Below, piece by piece: positions 36,229 to 44,944 of a stretch of DNA of 64,000 bases. Where the stretch lies: NCBI RefSeq assembly GCF_024600715.1, contig NZ_CP102332.1:6200001-6264000 (forward strand), written 5' to 3'. This DNA comes from Streptomyces changanensis. GTDB lineage: Bacteria; Actinomycetota; Actinomycetes; Streptomycetales; Streptomycetaceae. A program made the position numbers and the translations under genes. Below the pieces are notes generated by a model that saw only the letters and a program-made list of their open reading frames with translations, was not told the origin of the DNA and ran no database searches. Each line of letters begins with the position of its first letter. Within the stretch, counting starts at the first letter, position 1.

Positions 36229-37080
36229 CTATCCCTTGACCGCGCCGCCGGCCAGGCCGGCGGCGACCCGGCGCTGGAGCACCAGGAAGAGGATGAGGAC
36301 GGGCAGCGCGAAGAGCGTGGAGGCGGCCATGGTGGCGCCCCAGTCGGTGCCGAAGACGTTCGAGAACGAGGAGAGCCAGACCGGCAGCGTGCGGTCGTCC
36401 TGGTTCTTGATGATCAGCATGTTGGCGAAGGCGAACTCGTTCCAGGCGGTGATGAACCCGAAGAGCGAGGTGGCGAGCAGGCCGGGCGCGAGCAGGGGGA
36501 GGGTGACCCTGCGGAACGCGGCGGCGCGGGTGCAGCCGTCCACCTGGGCGGCTTCCTCCAGTTCCCTGGGTATCGCGGTGAGGAAGCTGCGCAGGGTGAC
36601 GATGGTGAACGGCAGGGTGATCATGAAGTAGACGAGGGTGAGGGTGGGGAGCCGGTCGAGCATGTCGGTGTCGCGTGCGATGACGTACATCGGGATGAGG
36701 AGCGCCTCCCAGGGCGCGACCTGCGCGATGAACACCATCAGGACGAAGCCGCGGCGGCCCTTCCAGCGCAGCCGCGCCACCGCGAAGGCCGAGCCGAGGG
36801 CGACCGCGAGAGCCAGGAGCACGCAGCCGGCGGTGACGAGGAGGCTGTTGCGCCAGAACGACCAGAACCCGTCGGCTTTCACCGCTGCGGAGAAGTGCTC
36901 CAGCGTCAGCGAGGTGGGCAGGAAGACGGGCGTCTCGGCCTGGATGTCGGGGGTGGGCTTGAAGGCGGTGAGGACCATCCAGTACACGGGAAAGACGCAC
37001 AGAACGAAGACGACCAGCGCGCCCGCGTTCAGGGGCAGCCGCCGCAGCGAGCCGGACATGGACGCGGGGACGGGGATCAC
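36229..37080 (-). CDS. ABC sugar permease (MalG type, DasC-like)
   Basis: A 283-residue permease with six membrane helices and the EAA loop EEAAQVDGCTRAAAFRRVTLP (coupling site, partly shown: EAAQVDGC) before the last two helices. The end is LAGGAVKG. The GTG start at 37080 overlaps the stop of the other permease (GTGA). It pairs with 37077-38102 to form the membrane channel for the oligosaccharide caught by the 38128-39384 protein. No ATPase gene is in the operon; as known for Streptomyces sugar transporters, the shared MsiK ATPase probably serves. Confidence 0.93.
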   Translation of the reverse strand: MIPVPASMSGSLRRLPLNAGALVVFVLCVFPVYWMVLTAFKPTPDIQAETPVFLPTSLTLEHFSAAVKADGFWSFWRNSLLVTAGCVLLALAVALGSAFAVARLRWKGRRGFVLMVFIAQVAPWEALLIPMYVIARDTDMLDRLPTLTLVYFMITLPFTIVTLRSFLTAIPRELEEAAQVDGCTRAAAFRRVTLPLLAPGLLATSLFGFITAWNEFAFANMLIIKNQDDRTLPVWLSSFSNVFGTDWGATMAASTLFALPVLILFLVLQRRVAAGLAGGAVKG

Positions 37081-38102
37081 AGCTCGGCCTCCTGCCGGAA
37101 CATCTGACGGAAGTAGAGGACCAGCACGGCGATCAGGATCAGGACCGTGAGGGTCGCCGCGGCGGCTCCGAGGTCGTAGCGGTGCAGCGACCGGGCCACC
37201 TGGTAGGAGTAGACCGGCAGGGTGGTGGTCGCTCCGCCGGGACCGCCCCCGGTGACGGCCCAGATCTGGGCGAAGCACCGGAAGACCCAGATGACTTCGA
37301 GGCACAAAAGGAGCCCGAAGACCGGCCTGAGCAGGGGAAGGGTGATCGAGCGGAAGACGCGCCCGCCGCCCGCGCCGTCGATGCGGGCCGACTCGAAGAG
37401 CTCCGTGGGGACCGTGGTCAGTGCGGAGTGCAGGGTGATGGCGACGAACGGCACGGACTGCCACACGACGAGCAGGACCAGGACGGTGAAGGCCGCCGGG
37501 CCGTGCGCCAGCCAGGAGTAGTCCTGGAAGGAGTCGAACCCGAGGCGCGCCAGCAGCCAGTTGACCACTCCCAGCCGGGAGGAGAAGAGCCACTGGAAGA
37601 CGGTGGTCGTGGCGATGACGGGGCTGGCCCAGGCGAGCACCAGTCCGCTCAGGACCAGGGTCCGCATCCGCTTGCCCAGCCGTTGGAGCATCAGCGCGAC
37701 GCCCGTGCCGATCACCATGATGAGGACGACGTTGATCGCGGTCCACCCCAGCGTGCGCCGGGTGACCTGCCAGAACTCGCCGTCGCGCAGGATCTCCCGG
37801 TAGTTGTCCAGACCGGCGAAGTCCGCCCCTCCCCGGATCAGTTCGGCCATCCCGTAGTGCTGGAGGGAGATCAGCAGATTGCGGACGAGGGGGTAGGCGA
37901 GGAGGAAGGCGATGCCGACGACCGTGGGTGCGACGAGCAGGTAGGGCCACAGGGCGCCGGGAACGGCGCGTCGGCGTCCGGCCGGCGGCACGGGTGCCGG
38001 CGCCGGTGCCGGGGTGGGTCCCGGGGCAGGCCCGGAGGCGGGAGCCGTCGCTGTGGCGACCGGGCCGGCCGCCGTGCCGGGGCGGGCGGCGGGGCGCGTC
38101 AT
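37077..38102 (-). CDS. ABC sugar permease (MalF type, DasB-like)
   Basis: A 341-residue permease. The first 45 residues are Ala/Pro-rich and cytoplasmic, then six membrane helices follow (starting WPYLLVAPTVVGIAFLLAY). The coupling loop reads ESARIDGAGGGRVFRSITLP. It starts at 38102, 25 bases after the binding-protein stop, and overlaps the downstream permease by 4 bases. The gene is co-directional with the binding protein and GH20 and so likely works in the same uptake system. Confidence 0.93.
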   Translation of the reverse strand: MTRPAARPGTAAGPVATATAPASGPAPGPTPAPAPAPVPPAGRRRAVPGALWPYLLVAPTVVGIAFLLAYPLVRNLLISLQHYGMAELIRGGADFAGLDNYREILRDGEFWQVTRRTLGWTAINVVLIMVIGTGVALMLQRLGKRMRTLVLSGLVLAWASPVIATTTVFQWLFSSRLGVVNWLLARLGFDSFQDYSWLAHGPAAFTVLVLLVVWQSVPFVAITLHSALTTVPTELFESARIDGAGGGRVFRSITLPLLRPVFGLLLCLEVIWVFRCFAQIWAVTGGGPGGATTTLPVYSYQVARSLHRYDLGAAAATLTVLILIAVLVLYFRQMFRQEAEL

Positions 38103-38127
38103 GCGCTCTTCCCCGGCCGGGCGCCGC

Positions 38128-39384
38128 TCATGAGTTCAGCGTCCTGCTGATGGCGCCGGAGGCGTCCTTCGCGGCCTTCCGCGGGTCGCTGCCGGTCAAC
38201 ACCGCGGTCATGTACTCCTTGATCGGGTTGGTGGCCTCGACGGCCGCCCACTGCGGGGAGTTGGGCGTCGCGCGCCCCCGCGCGGCCGCCGCGGCCATGG
38301 CGGCGGTGCCCTCGTCGTCCTCCAGGGCGCCGGCCAGCGACGTCCGGTTGGGCACGTAGCTCATGGTCCTGGCCAGATCCCTCTGCCACTTCTCCCCGGT
38401 GAGCGACTTGACCACTTGGTACGCCGCGTCGGGGTGGGCCGAGGCGGTGGGAATGATCAGATCCGAACCGCCGGTGAAGGTGGTTCCCGGTCGGCCCGCC
38501 GTAGTGCCGGGGATGGGGAAGAAGCCCAGCTTCCCCGCGAGGGCGGGGTTGGCCTGTTCCACGATCCTGGCGCCGCCGGGAACGGCGATGATCTGCGCGA
38601 CGTCGCCCTTGGCGAAGACGTCCGCCTGCGGCGGCTTGGCCTCGTCGGCATCCCTGGGACCCTTGCCCAACGCCTGGAGCCGCCGGTAGAAGTCCATGCC
38701 CCGCAGGGCTTCCGGGCTGTCGAGCGAGCCCCTCCACCGGTCGCCGTCCTTCTCGGCCAGCTCTCCCCCCTCCTCCCAGATGAAGCCGGCGAGGGTGTAC
38801 CAGTTCCGACCGGGCAGGTAGATGCCCTGCGCCGTGCCCCGGTTCAGCTGTTCGGTGATCCGCAGCCACTCGTCGCGGGTCCGGGGCGGGGAGGTGATCC
38901 CGGCCTTCGCGAAGAGGTCCTTGTTGTAGATCACGACGCGGTTGGCCGCGTACCAGGGGACGCCGTACTGCCTGCCGTCGATCTTCCCCGGCTCGGCCAG
39001 GCCGGGGAGCCAGTCGCCGCCCCGCAGTTCCCCGACCTTGTCACTCAGGTCGAGGACGCCGCCGCTCTGCGCGTACTGCGCGACCTGGGTGTTCCCCACC
39101 TCGATCACGTCGGGGGAGTCCTTGCTCGCAAGCGCGGCGGTGATCTTCTCGCCGATGCCGTCCCACTCCTGTACCTGGATGTCCAGGACGGTGTCCTCGT
39201 GCTGCCGCTCGAAGTCCTTCTCGAAGCGCTGGAGGTAGGCGTCGGAGACGCTGTCCTTCATGATCCATACGGTCAGCCTGTCGGGACCGGACGCCTGCCC
39301 GGACCCGGGCGGCGAGGCACCGCAGGCGGTGAGCGCACAAGCGGCCGTGAGCGCCGCGGCGATGGGGACGAAGCGGATCTTCAC
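38128..39384 (-). CDS. DasA-like sugar-binding lipoprotein of a das-type operon
   Basis: A 418-residue binding lipoprotein (signal peptide MKIRFVPIAAALTAAC, lipobox LTAC). Blocks VWIMKDSVSDAYL, QEWDGIGEKITAAL, EVGNTQVAQY, GVPWYAANRVVIY and ARGRATPNSPQW align with the orphan protein at 21361-22608 and with DasA. It should bind chitobiose or a related oligosaccharide outside the cell. The GTG at 39384 is chosen: GAGGTG lies about 7 bases upstream, whereas the in-frame GTG at 39393 is part of that ribosome binding site. First gene of the operon, divergent from its GntR regulator. Confidence 0.9.
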   Translation of the reverse strand: MKIRFVPIAAALTAACALTACGASPPGSGQASGPDRLTVWIMKDSVSDAYLQRFEKDFERQHEDTVLDIQVQEWDGIGEKITAALASKDSPDVIEVGNTQVAQYAQSGGVLDLSDKVGELRGGDWLPGLAEPGKIDGRQYGVPWYAANRVVIYNKDLFAKAGITSPPRTRDEWLRITEQLNRGTAQGIYLPGRNWYTLAGFIWEEGGELAEKDGDRWRGSLDSPEALRGMDFYRRLQALGKGPRDADEAKPPQADVFAKGDVAQIIAVPGGARIVEQANPALAGKLGFFPIPGTTAGRPGTTFTGGSDLIIPTASAHPDAAYQVVKSLTGEKWQRDLARTMSYVPNRTSLAGALEDDEGTAAMAAAAARGRATPNSPQWAAVEATNPIKEYMTAVLTGSDPRKAAKDASGAISRTLNS

Positions 39385-39403
39385 TGGATTCACCTCAAGA
39401 GAC

Positions 39404-39423
39404 AGTTGACCAGTTGGTCAACT
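39404..39423. promoter_or_regulatory. Operator dyad upstream of the das-like operon
   Basis: AGTTGACCA-GT-TGGTCAACT is a perfect 9+9 inverted repeat 19 bases upstream of the binding-protein start. It overlaps a second dyad, GTTGG-N8-CCAAC (39414-39431). The core is ACCAGTTGGT, not the TGGT-N4-ACCA dre form, so it is likely the site of the local GntR regulator. Confidence 0.65.
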
Positions 39424-39522
39424 GGCCAACGATGTGGCTCGAAGGTGGCATAGACCAATGTGGGCGTCAACCCCCTGAAAACAAAAGGGACTTGGCTAGG
39501 TGCGAAGGCCGTCAGCGGCTAG

Positions 39523-39547
39523 ACTGGCCTTACCAGCGGACCAGTTG
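39523..39547. promoter_or_regulatory. Second operator region near the gntR start
   Basis: ACTGGCCTTACCAG followed by GACCAGTTG (39539-39547) repeats the GACCAGTTG half of the main operator, 28 bases before the GntR start. It suggests autoregulation. Confidence 0.5.
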
Positions 39548-39575
39548 TGGGCGGCGAGGCGGAGAGGCCGGAGTC

Positions 39576-40403
39576 ATGGAGAGCAGCTCCTCGGGTGCCG
39601 TACTCAAGCGGGAGCGGGTGAGGGAGTTCCTCCTCGGCCTGATCGAGGTGCGCCGTCCCGGCGACGCGATCCCCTCGGAGCGCACGCTCAGCGCCGAGCT
39701 GGGGGTCTCCCGGCCCACCCTGCGGGCGGCGGTCGACGAACTCGTCGCCACCGGGCAGCTCGTACGCGAACACGGCCGCGGCATGTTCGTCGCTCCCGCC
39801 AAGATCACCCAGGAACTCGTCTCCGACGACGCCGCCTTCGCCGTGCCCCGGGCCGGGGGCGCCTGGTCCAGCAGACTGCTGAGACTGGACACCATCCGTG
39901 CCGGCGCCCGCATCGGCCGCAAGCTGCGCGTCTCCCCGGCTGCCGAAGTGATCTACATCGCCCGGCTGCGCCTGGTCGACGGGACGCCGATCGCCATAGA
40001 GCACCTGCACATCCCCGCCGACCTGGTCCCCTCCCTGAGTCCGCGGGAACTGGAGGCGGGGGACCTGTACGACCATCTGCGCGAGCACCACCAGGTCCAC
40101 GTCGACCAGGCGGTGCAGTCCATCGAGCCGACCGTCGTCAACGAGGCCGAAGCCGGCGTGCTCGACGTGCCGGTCCTCTCGCCCGCCCTGCTGATCGAGC
40201 GCCTGACCACCGACACCGCCGGCCATCCGGTCGAGTACGTCCACTCGGTCTACCGGGGCGACCGCTACCGCATCGTCTCCCGGCTCGCCCTGGGCGCCAC
40301 CGCCCCGCACTCACGTCCCGAGAGCCACCACCCGGGCATTCCCCCGGGCGACTTCGCGCACGGGGACATCATCACGTCGTCGACGACCGGAGACGCCCGC
40401 TGA
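39576..40403 (+). CDS. GntR/HutC-family regulator (DasR paralogue)
   Basis: A 275-residue regulator. The winged HTH (about 8-75) shows PSERTLSAELGVSRPTLRAAVDELVATG in outline, and the UTRA effector domain spans about 90-250, ending VEYVHSVYRGDRYRIV, which is very like DasR. It lies divergent from the das-like operon. By family analogy it is a repressor relieved by a phosphorylated amino sugar such as GlcN-6-P or GlcNAc-6-P. Its HTH differs from that of DasR as I remember it, and the local operators differ from dre, so I treat it as a paralogue with its own target set. The tail after residue 250 is His/Ser/Gly-rich. Confidence 0.9.
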   Translation: MESSSSGAVLKRERVREFLLGLIEVRRPGDAIPSERTLSAELGVSRPTLRAAVDELVATGQLVREHGRGMFVAPAKITQELVSDDAAFAVPRAGGAWSSRLLRLDTIRAGARIGRKLRVSPAAEVIYIARLRLVDGTPIAIEHLHIPADLVPSLSPRELEAGDLYDHLREHHQVHVDQAVQSIEPTVVNEAEAGVLDVPVLSPALLIERLTTDTAGHPVEYVHSVYRGDRYRIVSRLALGATAPHSRPESHHPGIPPGDFAHGDIITSSTTGDAR

Positions 40404-40428
40404 CCGGGCCGAGCCGCCGTCGGTGACA

Positions 40429-40448
40429 CGGCGGGCCGCCGCCCGCCG
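40429..40448 (+). terminator. Hairpin after the gntR gene
   Basis: CGGCGGGC-CGCC-GCCCGCCG forms a perfect 8-bp stem with a 4-base loop, 26 bases after the stop. Confidence 0.5.
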
Positions 40449-40676
40449 GATTCCCGTACCACCGTTCGCGCCGACCCCGCTCCGGCGCCGCACCGGAGTC
40501 GGGGCGCGGCGGCCATCCGCGGTGCGCGGTGAGGGAAACGACAAGCCGGGGATGCCGACTGCCCCTTAATGAAAGTCAAAAGATAAGTGGTGACAGAGTC
40601 CTTGACCCTCCGTGTCGTCACGGGCAGGGTTCCGGGGAGCGCTCTCCCATGTCGTTCTCTCCCAAGGAGCCCCCCC

Positions 40677-42872
40677 ATGCCCGCAGTTGGCATACCGTCC
40701 GTGGCGCCGCCGACGCCGCGCGGATCCGTCCGCCGGAGTGTCGTCGGCGTGGTGGTCACCGCCCTCGCCGCCACGCTTCTCGCCTTCGTTCCCGCCCGGG
40801 AGGCCGAGGCCGCGCCCGTCCTGCTCTCCCAGGGCAAGCCGGTCACGGCCTCCAGCCAGGAACACGGCGGCACCCCGGCCGCCGCCGCCGTCGACGGCAA
40901 CGCCGGCACCCGCTGGTCCAGCGCCCACTTCGACCCGCAGTGGATCCGCGTCGACCTCGGCGCCACCACCCGCGTGAGCCAGGTCGTCCTGGACTGGGAG
41001 GCGGCGTACGGGAAGGGCTACCGCATCGAGCTCTCCACCAACGGCTCCGACTGGTCGACGGCCCACCAGACCACCACCGGTGACGGCGGCACGGACACCA
41101 TCGCCCTGACGGGCGAGGCCCGCTACGTACGGGTGTACGGCACCGCCCGCGCCACCCCGTACGGCTACTCGCTCTGGGAGTTCAAGGTGTACGGCGAGAG
41201 CGGCACCGGTGGACCGCAGCTGCCCGGCGGGGGTGACCTCGGCCCCAACGTCCACGTCTTCGACCCGTCGACGCCCGGCATCCAGGCGAAGGTGGACGCG
41301 GTCTTCCGTCAGCAGGAGTCGGCGCAGTTCGGCAGCGGCCGGCACGCCTTCCTCTTCAAGCCGGGCACGTACCACGGCCTGAACGCGCAGATCGGCTTCT
41401 ACACCCAGATCGCGGGCCTCGGGCTGCGGCCCGGTGACACGACCATCAACGGTGACGTGACGGTCGACGCGGGCTGGTTCCACGGCAACGCCACGCAGAA
41501 CTTCTGGCGGGCCGCGGAGAACCTGGCCCTGAACCCGGTGAGCGGCACCAACCGGTGGGCCGTCTCGCAGGCGGCGTCGTTCCGTCGGATGCACGTCAAG
41601 GGCGGTCTGAACCTCGCCCCCGCCGGGTACGGCTGGGCCAGCGGCGGCTACATCGCCGACACCAAGGTCGACGGGCAGATCGGGAACTACTCGCAGCAGC
41701 AGTGGTACACCCGCGACAGCGCCATCGGCGGATGGTCCAACTCCGTGTGGAACCAGGTCTTCTCCGGCGTCGAGGGCGCCCCGGCCACGAGCTTCCCCGA
41801 GCCCCGCTACACCACCCTGGCCACCACCCCCATCTCCCGCGAGAAGCCGTTCCTGCACCTGGACGGGGGCGAGTACAAGGTCTTCGCCCCCGCCAAGCGC
41901 ACCGACGCCCGCGGCACCAGCTGGGCGAACGGCGCCCCGCAGGGCGAGTCGATCCCGCTGAGCCGGTTCTACGTCGTCAAGCCGGGAGCGACCGCCGCCA
42001 CCATGAACGCCGCTCTGGAGCAGGGGCTGCACCTGCTGTTCACCCCGGGCGTCTACCACGTCGACCGGACCGTCAACGTCAACCGCGCGAACACCATCGT
42101 GCTCGGCCTCGGCCTGGCCACGATCATCCCCGACAACGGCGTGACCGCGATGAAGGTCGCGGACGTCGACGGTGTGCGCCTCGCCGGGTTCCTCATCGAC
42201 GCCGGACCGGTCAACTCCCCCACGCTGCTGGAGATCGGCCCGCAGGGGGCGGCCGCCGACCACGCGGCCAACCCCACCACCGTCCAGGACGTCTACATCC
42301 GGATCGGTGGCGCCGGCCCCGGCAAGGCCACCACCAGCATGGTGGTCAACAGCGACGACACGATCATCGACCACACCTGGGTCTGGCGCGCGGACCACGG
42401 CGAGGGCGTCGGCTGGGAGACCAACCGCGCCGACCACGGCGTCCGCGTCAACGGCGACGACGTCCTCGCGACCGGCCTGTTCGTGGAGCACTTCAACAAG
42501 TACGACGTCGAATGGTACGGAGAGCGCGGCCGGACGATCTTCTACCAGAACGAGAAGGCCTACGACGCGCCCGACCAGGCGGCCATCCAGAACGGCACCA
42601 CGAAGGGGTACGCCGCCTACCGGGTGGACGACTCGGTGGACACCCACGAGGCGTGGGGCCTGGGCAGCTACTGCAACTACAACGTGGACCCGACCATCCG
42701 CCAGGACCACGGCTTCAAGACGCCGGTCAAACCGGGGGTGAAGTTCCACAGCCTGCTGGTGGTGTCCCTCGGCGGTATGGGCCACTACCACCACGTCATC
42801 AACGAGACCGGGGCGTCCACGGTCCCCGCCGGCACCTCGACCGTCCCCTCCACCCTCGTCTCCTTCCCCTGA
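40677..42872 (+). CDS. Secreted F5/8C (CBM32-like) plus right-handed beta-helix protein
   Basis: A 731-residue secreted protein. The signal peptide (about 1-45, ending AEAA) leads to a discoidin/F5/8 type C module (about 46-175: VTASSQEHGG, WSSAHFDPQWIRVDLG, YSLWEFKVYG) and then a large beta-helix of about 540 residues (FKPGTYHG, GVYHVDRT, WVWRADHGEGVGW, WYGERGRTIFYQNE). The overall style is that of GH55/GH87-like or pectate-lyase-like enzymes acting on glucans, but I cannot identify the catalytic residues or assign a family. The start follows AAGGAG. It may supply sugars to the neighbouring ABC systems; that is inference. Confidence 0.8.
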   Translation: MPAVGIPSVAPPTPRGSVRRSVVGVVVTALAATLLAFVPAREAEAAPVLLSQGKPVTASSQEHGGTPAAAAVDGNAGTRWSSAHFDPQWIRVDLGATTRVSQVVLDWEAAYGKGYRIELSTNGSDWSTAHQTTTGDGGTDTIALTGEARYVRVYGTARATPYGYSLWEFKVYGESGTGGPQLPGGGDLGPNVHVFDPSTPGIQAKVDAVFRQQESAQFGSGRHAFLFKPGTYHGLNAQIGFYTQIAGLGLRPGDTTINGDVTVDAGWFHGNATQNFWRAAENLALNPVSGTNRWAVSQAASFRRMHVKGGLNLAPAGYGWASGGYIADTKVDGQIGNYSQQQWYTRDSAIGGWSNSVWNQVFSGVEGAPATSFPEPRYTTLATTPISREKPFLHLDGGEYKVFAPAKRTDARGTSWANGAPQGESIPLSRFYVVKPGATAATMNAALEQGLHLLFTPGVYHVDRTVNVNRANTIVLGLGLATIIPDNGVTAMKVADVDGVRLAGFLIDAGPVNSPTLLEIGPQGAAADHAANPTTVQDVYIRIGGAGPGKATTSMVVNSDDTIIDHTWVWRADHGEGVGWETNRADHGVRVNGDDVLATGLFVEHFNKYDVEWYGERGRTIFYQNEKAYDAPDQAAIQNGTTKGYAAYRVDDSVDTHEAWGLGSYCNYNVDPTIRQDHGFKTPVKPGVKFHSLLVVSLGGMGHYHHVINETGASTVPAGTSTVPSTLVSFP

Positions 42873-42976
42873 CACCCCGTCCGCCGGCCGGCCGGGGGAT
42901 CCCGGCGCGGACCGGCCGCGACTCCCCTCCGGTCCGGGCGTCATCCCCACGACCCGGCCCGGAGGGGCCACCACCG

Positions 42977-43477
42977 ATGGCCGAAGCCGACGGTGCGCAC
43001 CGGCACCGCCCGAACGCCGACCGCGCCGTCCCGAGCCGGGACCGCAGCCGCGACCAGGCGCCGACGGGCGGCGAGGCCCCCGGAGAGCGCCCCCGCCGCC
43101 CGGCACCCCGACCCGCCAGGGGGAGACGTGTCCGGATCTTCTCGCCACCCGCCCCGGCCCGCCGCCGCGCCACCGTCCCCCCGCTGACCGTCGGCGCGCT
43201 GGTGGCGTCGACGCTCGCCCTCGCCCTCGCCGCCCCGCCCGCCCGGACGGCGGAGGCGCCACCCGCCCCGGCCCGCCGCCGCGCCACCGTCCCCCCGCTG
43301 ACCGTCGGCGCGCTGGTGGCGCCGACGCTCGCCCTCGCCGCCCCGCCCGCCCGGACGGCGGACCCCGCGCTGTCGCAGGGCAGGCCCGCCACCGCCTGGC
43401 CCCAGGAGCATGACGTGTACGCCGCGTCGGCGGCCTTCGACGGCAACCTCGCCGGCCCCCAGCCCACTTGCCTGTGA
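42977..43477 (+). pseudogene. Truncated secreted F5/8C-type gene with a duplicated signal segment
   Basis: A 166-residue frame. It opens with a charged N-terminus, then a hydrophobic block (PPLTVGALVASTLALALAAP) that is repeated almost exactly 38 residues later owing to a 114-bp duplication. It ends with LSQGRPATAWPQEHDVYAASAAFDGNLAG, which matches the start of the F5/8C module of the gene just upstream (LSQGKPVTASSQEHGG). The module breaks off at residue 166 by a stop, and no continuation is found before the next ABC operon. It is most likely the remnant of a larger surface enzyme. Expression would give a small secreted peptide at best. Confidence 0.65.
43145..43362 (+). repeat. 114-bp tandem duplication in the truncated F5/8C gene
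   Basis: Bases from 43145 repeat from 43259 with period 114 and a few differences (one 6-bp shortening in the second copy). The duplicated part encodes the signal-anchor segment PPAPARRRATVPPLTVGALV. Confidence 0.85.
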
Positions 43478-43533
43478 CCGAGGCCTTGACGGGCCTTTCG
43501 CTTGGGGTTTAACTCACACCCTAAATTAAGTCG

Positions 43534-43555
43534 CGAGAGCGTCTCGGGATCCGAG
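43534..43555 (+). promoter_or_regulatory. LacI-like operator before the second sugar ABC operon
   Basis: CGAGA-GCG-TCTCG (43534-43546) and the overlapping CTCGGGATCCGAG (43543-43555) form two dyads 73-94 bases upstream of the binding-protein start. The GAGAGCGTCTC core looks like a LacI-family (CebR-like) site. An AT-rich patch (43515-43530) upstream may be the promoter. Confidence 0.45.
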
Positions 43556-43627
43556 TCGGGACATCACTCGCGTCGCATCCCTCCCGCAGGCGAAGTCCGC
43601 CCACCTCCCCGGAAGGCCCCTGGAGTC

Positions 43628-44944
43628 ATGCGCAGAAGCAGAGCCGCAGCCGTCGGCGCCGTCACCCTCTCGCTCGTTCTCACCGCGGCCGCCTGCGGCG
43701 GGGGCTCGTCCGGCTCGGAGGGCTCCAACGAGCAGCCGGGAACACTCACGTACTGGGCCACGAACCAGGGGGCCAGCCTGGAGGTCGACAAGAAGGTCCT
43801 CCGGCCCGAACTCGACAAGTTCGAGAAGGAGACCGGCATCGAGGTGAAGCTGGAGGTCGTGCCCTGGTCGGACCTCCTCAACCGGATCCTCACCGCGACC
43901 ACCTCCGGTCAGGGGCCCGACGTCCTCAACATCGGCAACACCTGGAGCGCCTCCCTGCAGTCCAGCGGCGCCCTGCTGCCCTGGGACGCGGAGAACTTCG
44001 AGGCGATCGGCGGCAAGGACCGCTTCGTGGACTCCGCGCTCGGCTCCACCGGTGTCCAGGGCCGGGACCCGGCGGCCGTACCGCTGTACTCCATGGCCTA
44101 CGCGCTCTACTACAACAAGAAGATGTTCGCCGACGCCGGCATCCGGAAGCCGCCCGCCACCTGGGCGGAGTTGGTCGAGACGGGCAAGAGGCTCTCCGGG
44201 AACGGAGGGTGGGGGCTCGGCGCCGAGGGGTCCAACCTCTCCAACAACATCCACCAGGTGTTCGTCCTCGGCAAGCAGCACGGCGCCGACTTCTTCACCT
44301 CCGACGGCAAGGCCGACTTCACCTCCGACGGCGCCGTGGCCGCGGTGAAGCAGTACGTCGACCTGATGGCCAAGGACAAGATCATCGCACCGGGCAACGC
44401 CGAGTACGCGCAGAACCAGTCCCTGAGCGACTTCGCCAAGGACAGGACGGCGATGGTCCTGTGGCAGACCGCCTCGGCCACCTTCGCGGCCCAGGGCATG
44501 GACGAGGACGAGTGGGGAGTGGCGCCCGCCCCGGTGCGGTCCGGCAGACCCGGCCCGGGAACCGCCACCAACTCCATGGTCGCCGGCATCAACATGGCCG
44601 TCTTCAAGAACACCAGGAACATCGACGGCGCCAAGAAGTTCGTGAAGTTCATGACCAGCGACGAGGAGCAGGTCATCCTCAACCGGGCGTACGGCTCCAT
44701 CCCGCCGGTCAGGACCGCCCAGCGGGACCCGGCCTTCGCCACCCCGGCACTCGCCGTCCTGCGCGAGACCCTGGCCACCAGCGCCGCCGCGCTCCCACAG
44801 GTCCCCGAGGAGTCGCAGTTCGAGACGGTCGTCGGCACCGCGGTCAAGGAGCTCTTCGCCGACGCCGCCGCCGGCCGGCCGGTGACCACCGCATCGGTGC
44901 GGGCCAAGCTCGAAAAGGCCCAGCAGCAGATGCCGAAGAAGTGA
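43628..44944 (+). CDS. Sugar-binding lipoprotein of a second ABC operon
   Basis: A 438-residue family 1 solute-binding lipoprotein (signal peptide from MRRSRAAA, lipobox TAAAC). TLTYWATNQGASLE and FEKETGIEVKLEVVPW and then GPDVLNIGNTWSASL are typical of oligosaccharide binders. It is not closely like the DasA pair. The ATG at 43628 follows TGGAG. It is the first of four genes (binding protein, two permeases, GH1), so it likely captures cellobiose, xylobiose or another beta-glucoside that the GH1 enzyme then splits inside the cell. Confidence 0.9.
   Translation: MRRSRAAAVGAVTLSLVLTAAACGGGSSGSEGSNEQPGTLTYWATNQGASLEVDKKVLRPELDKFEKETGIEVKLEVVPWSDLLNRILTATTSGQGPDVLNIGNTWSASLQSSGALLPWDAENFEAIGGKDRFVDSALGSTGVQGRDPAAVPLYSMAYALYYNKKMFADAGIRKPPATWAELVETGKRLSGNGGWGLGAEGSNLSNNIHQVFVLGKQHGADFFTSDGKADFTSDGAVAAVKQYVDLMAKDKIIAPGNAEYAQNQSLSDFAKDRTAMVLWQTASATFAAQGMDEDEWGVAPAPVRSGRPGPGTATNSMVAGINMAVFKNTRNIDGAKKFVKFMTSDEEQVILNRAYGSIPPVRTAQRDPAFATPALAVLRETLATSAAALPQVPEESQFETVVGTAVKELFADAAAGRPVTTASVRAKLEKAQQQMPKK

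Noticed and set aside
39576..40403. Naming the GntR gene dasR
   Set aside because: The effector domain is DasR-like, but the HTH and the local operators differ from DasR/dre, so a paralogue is more likely.
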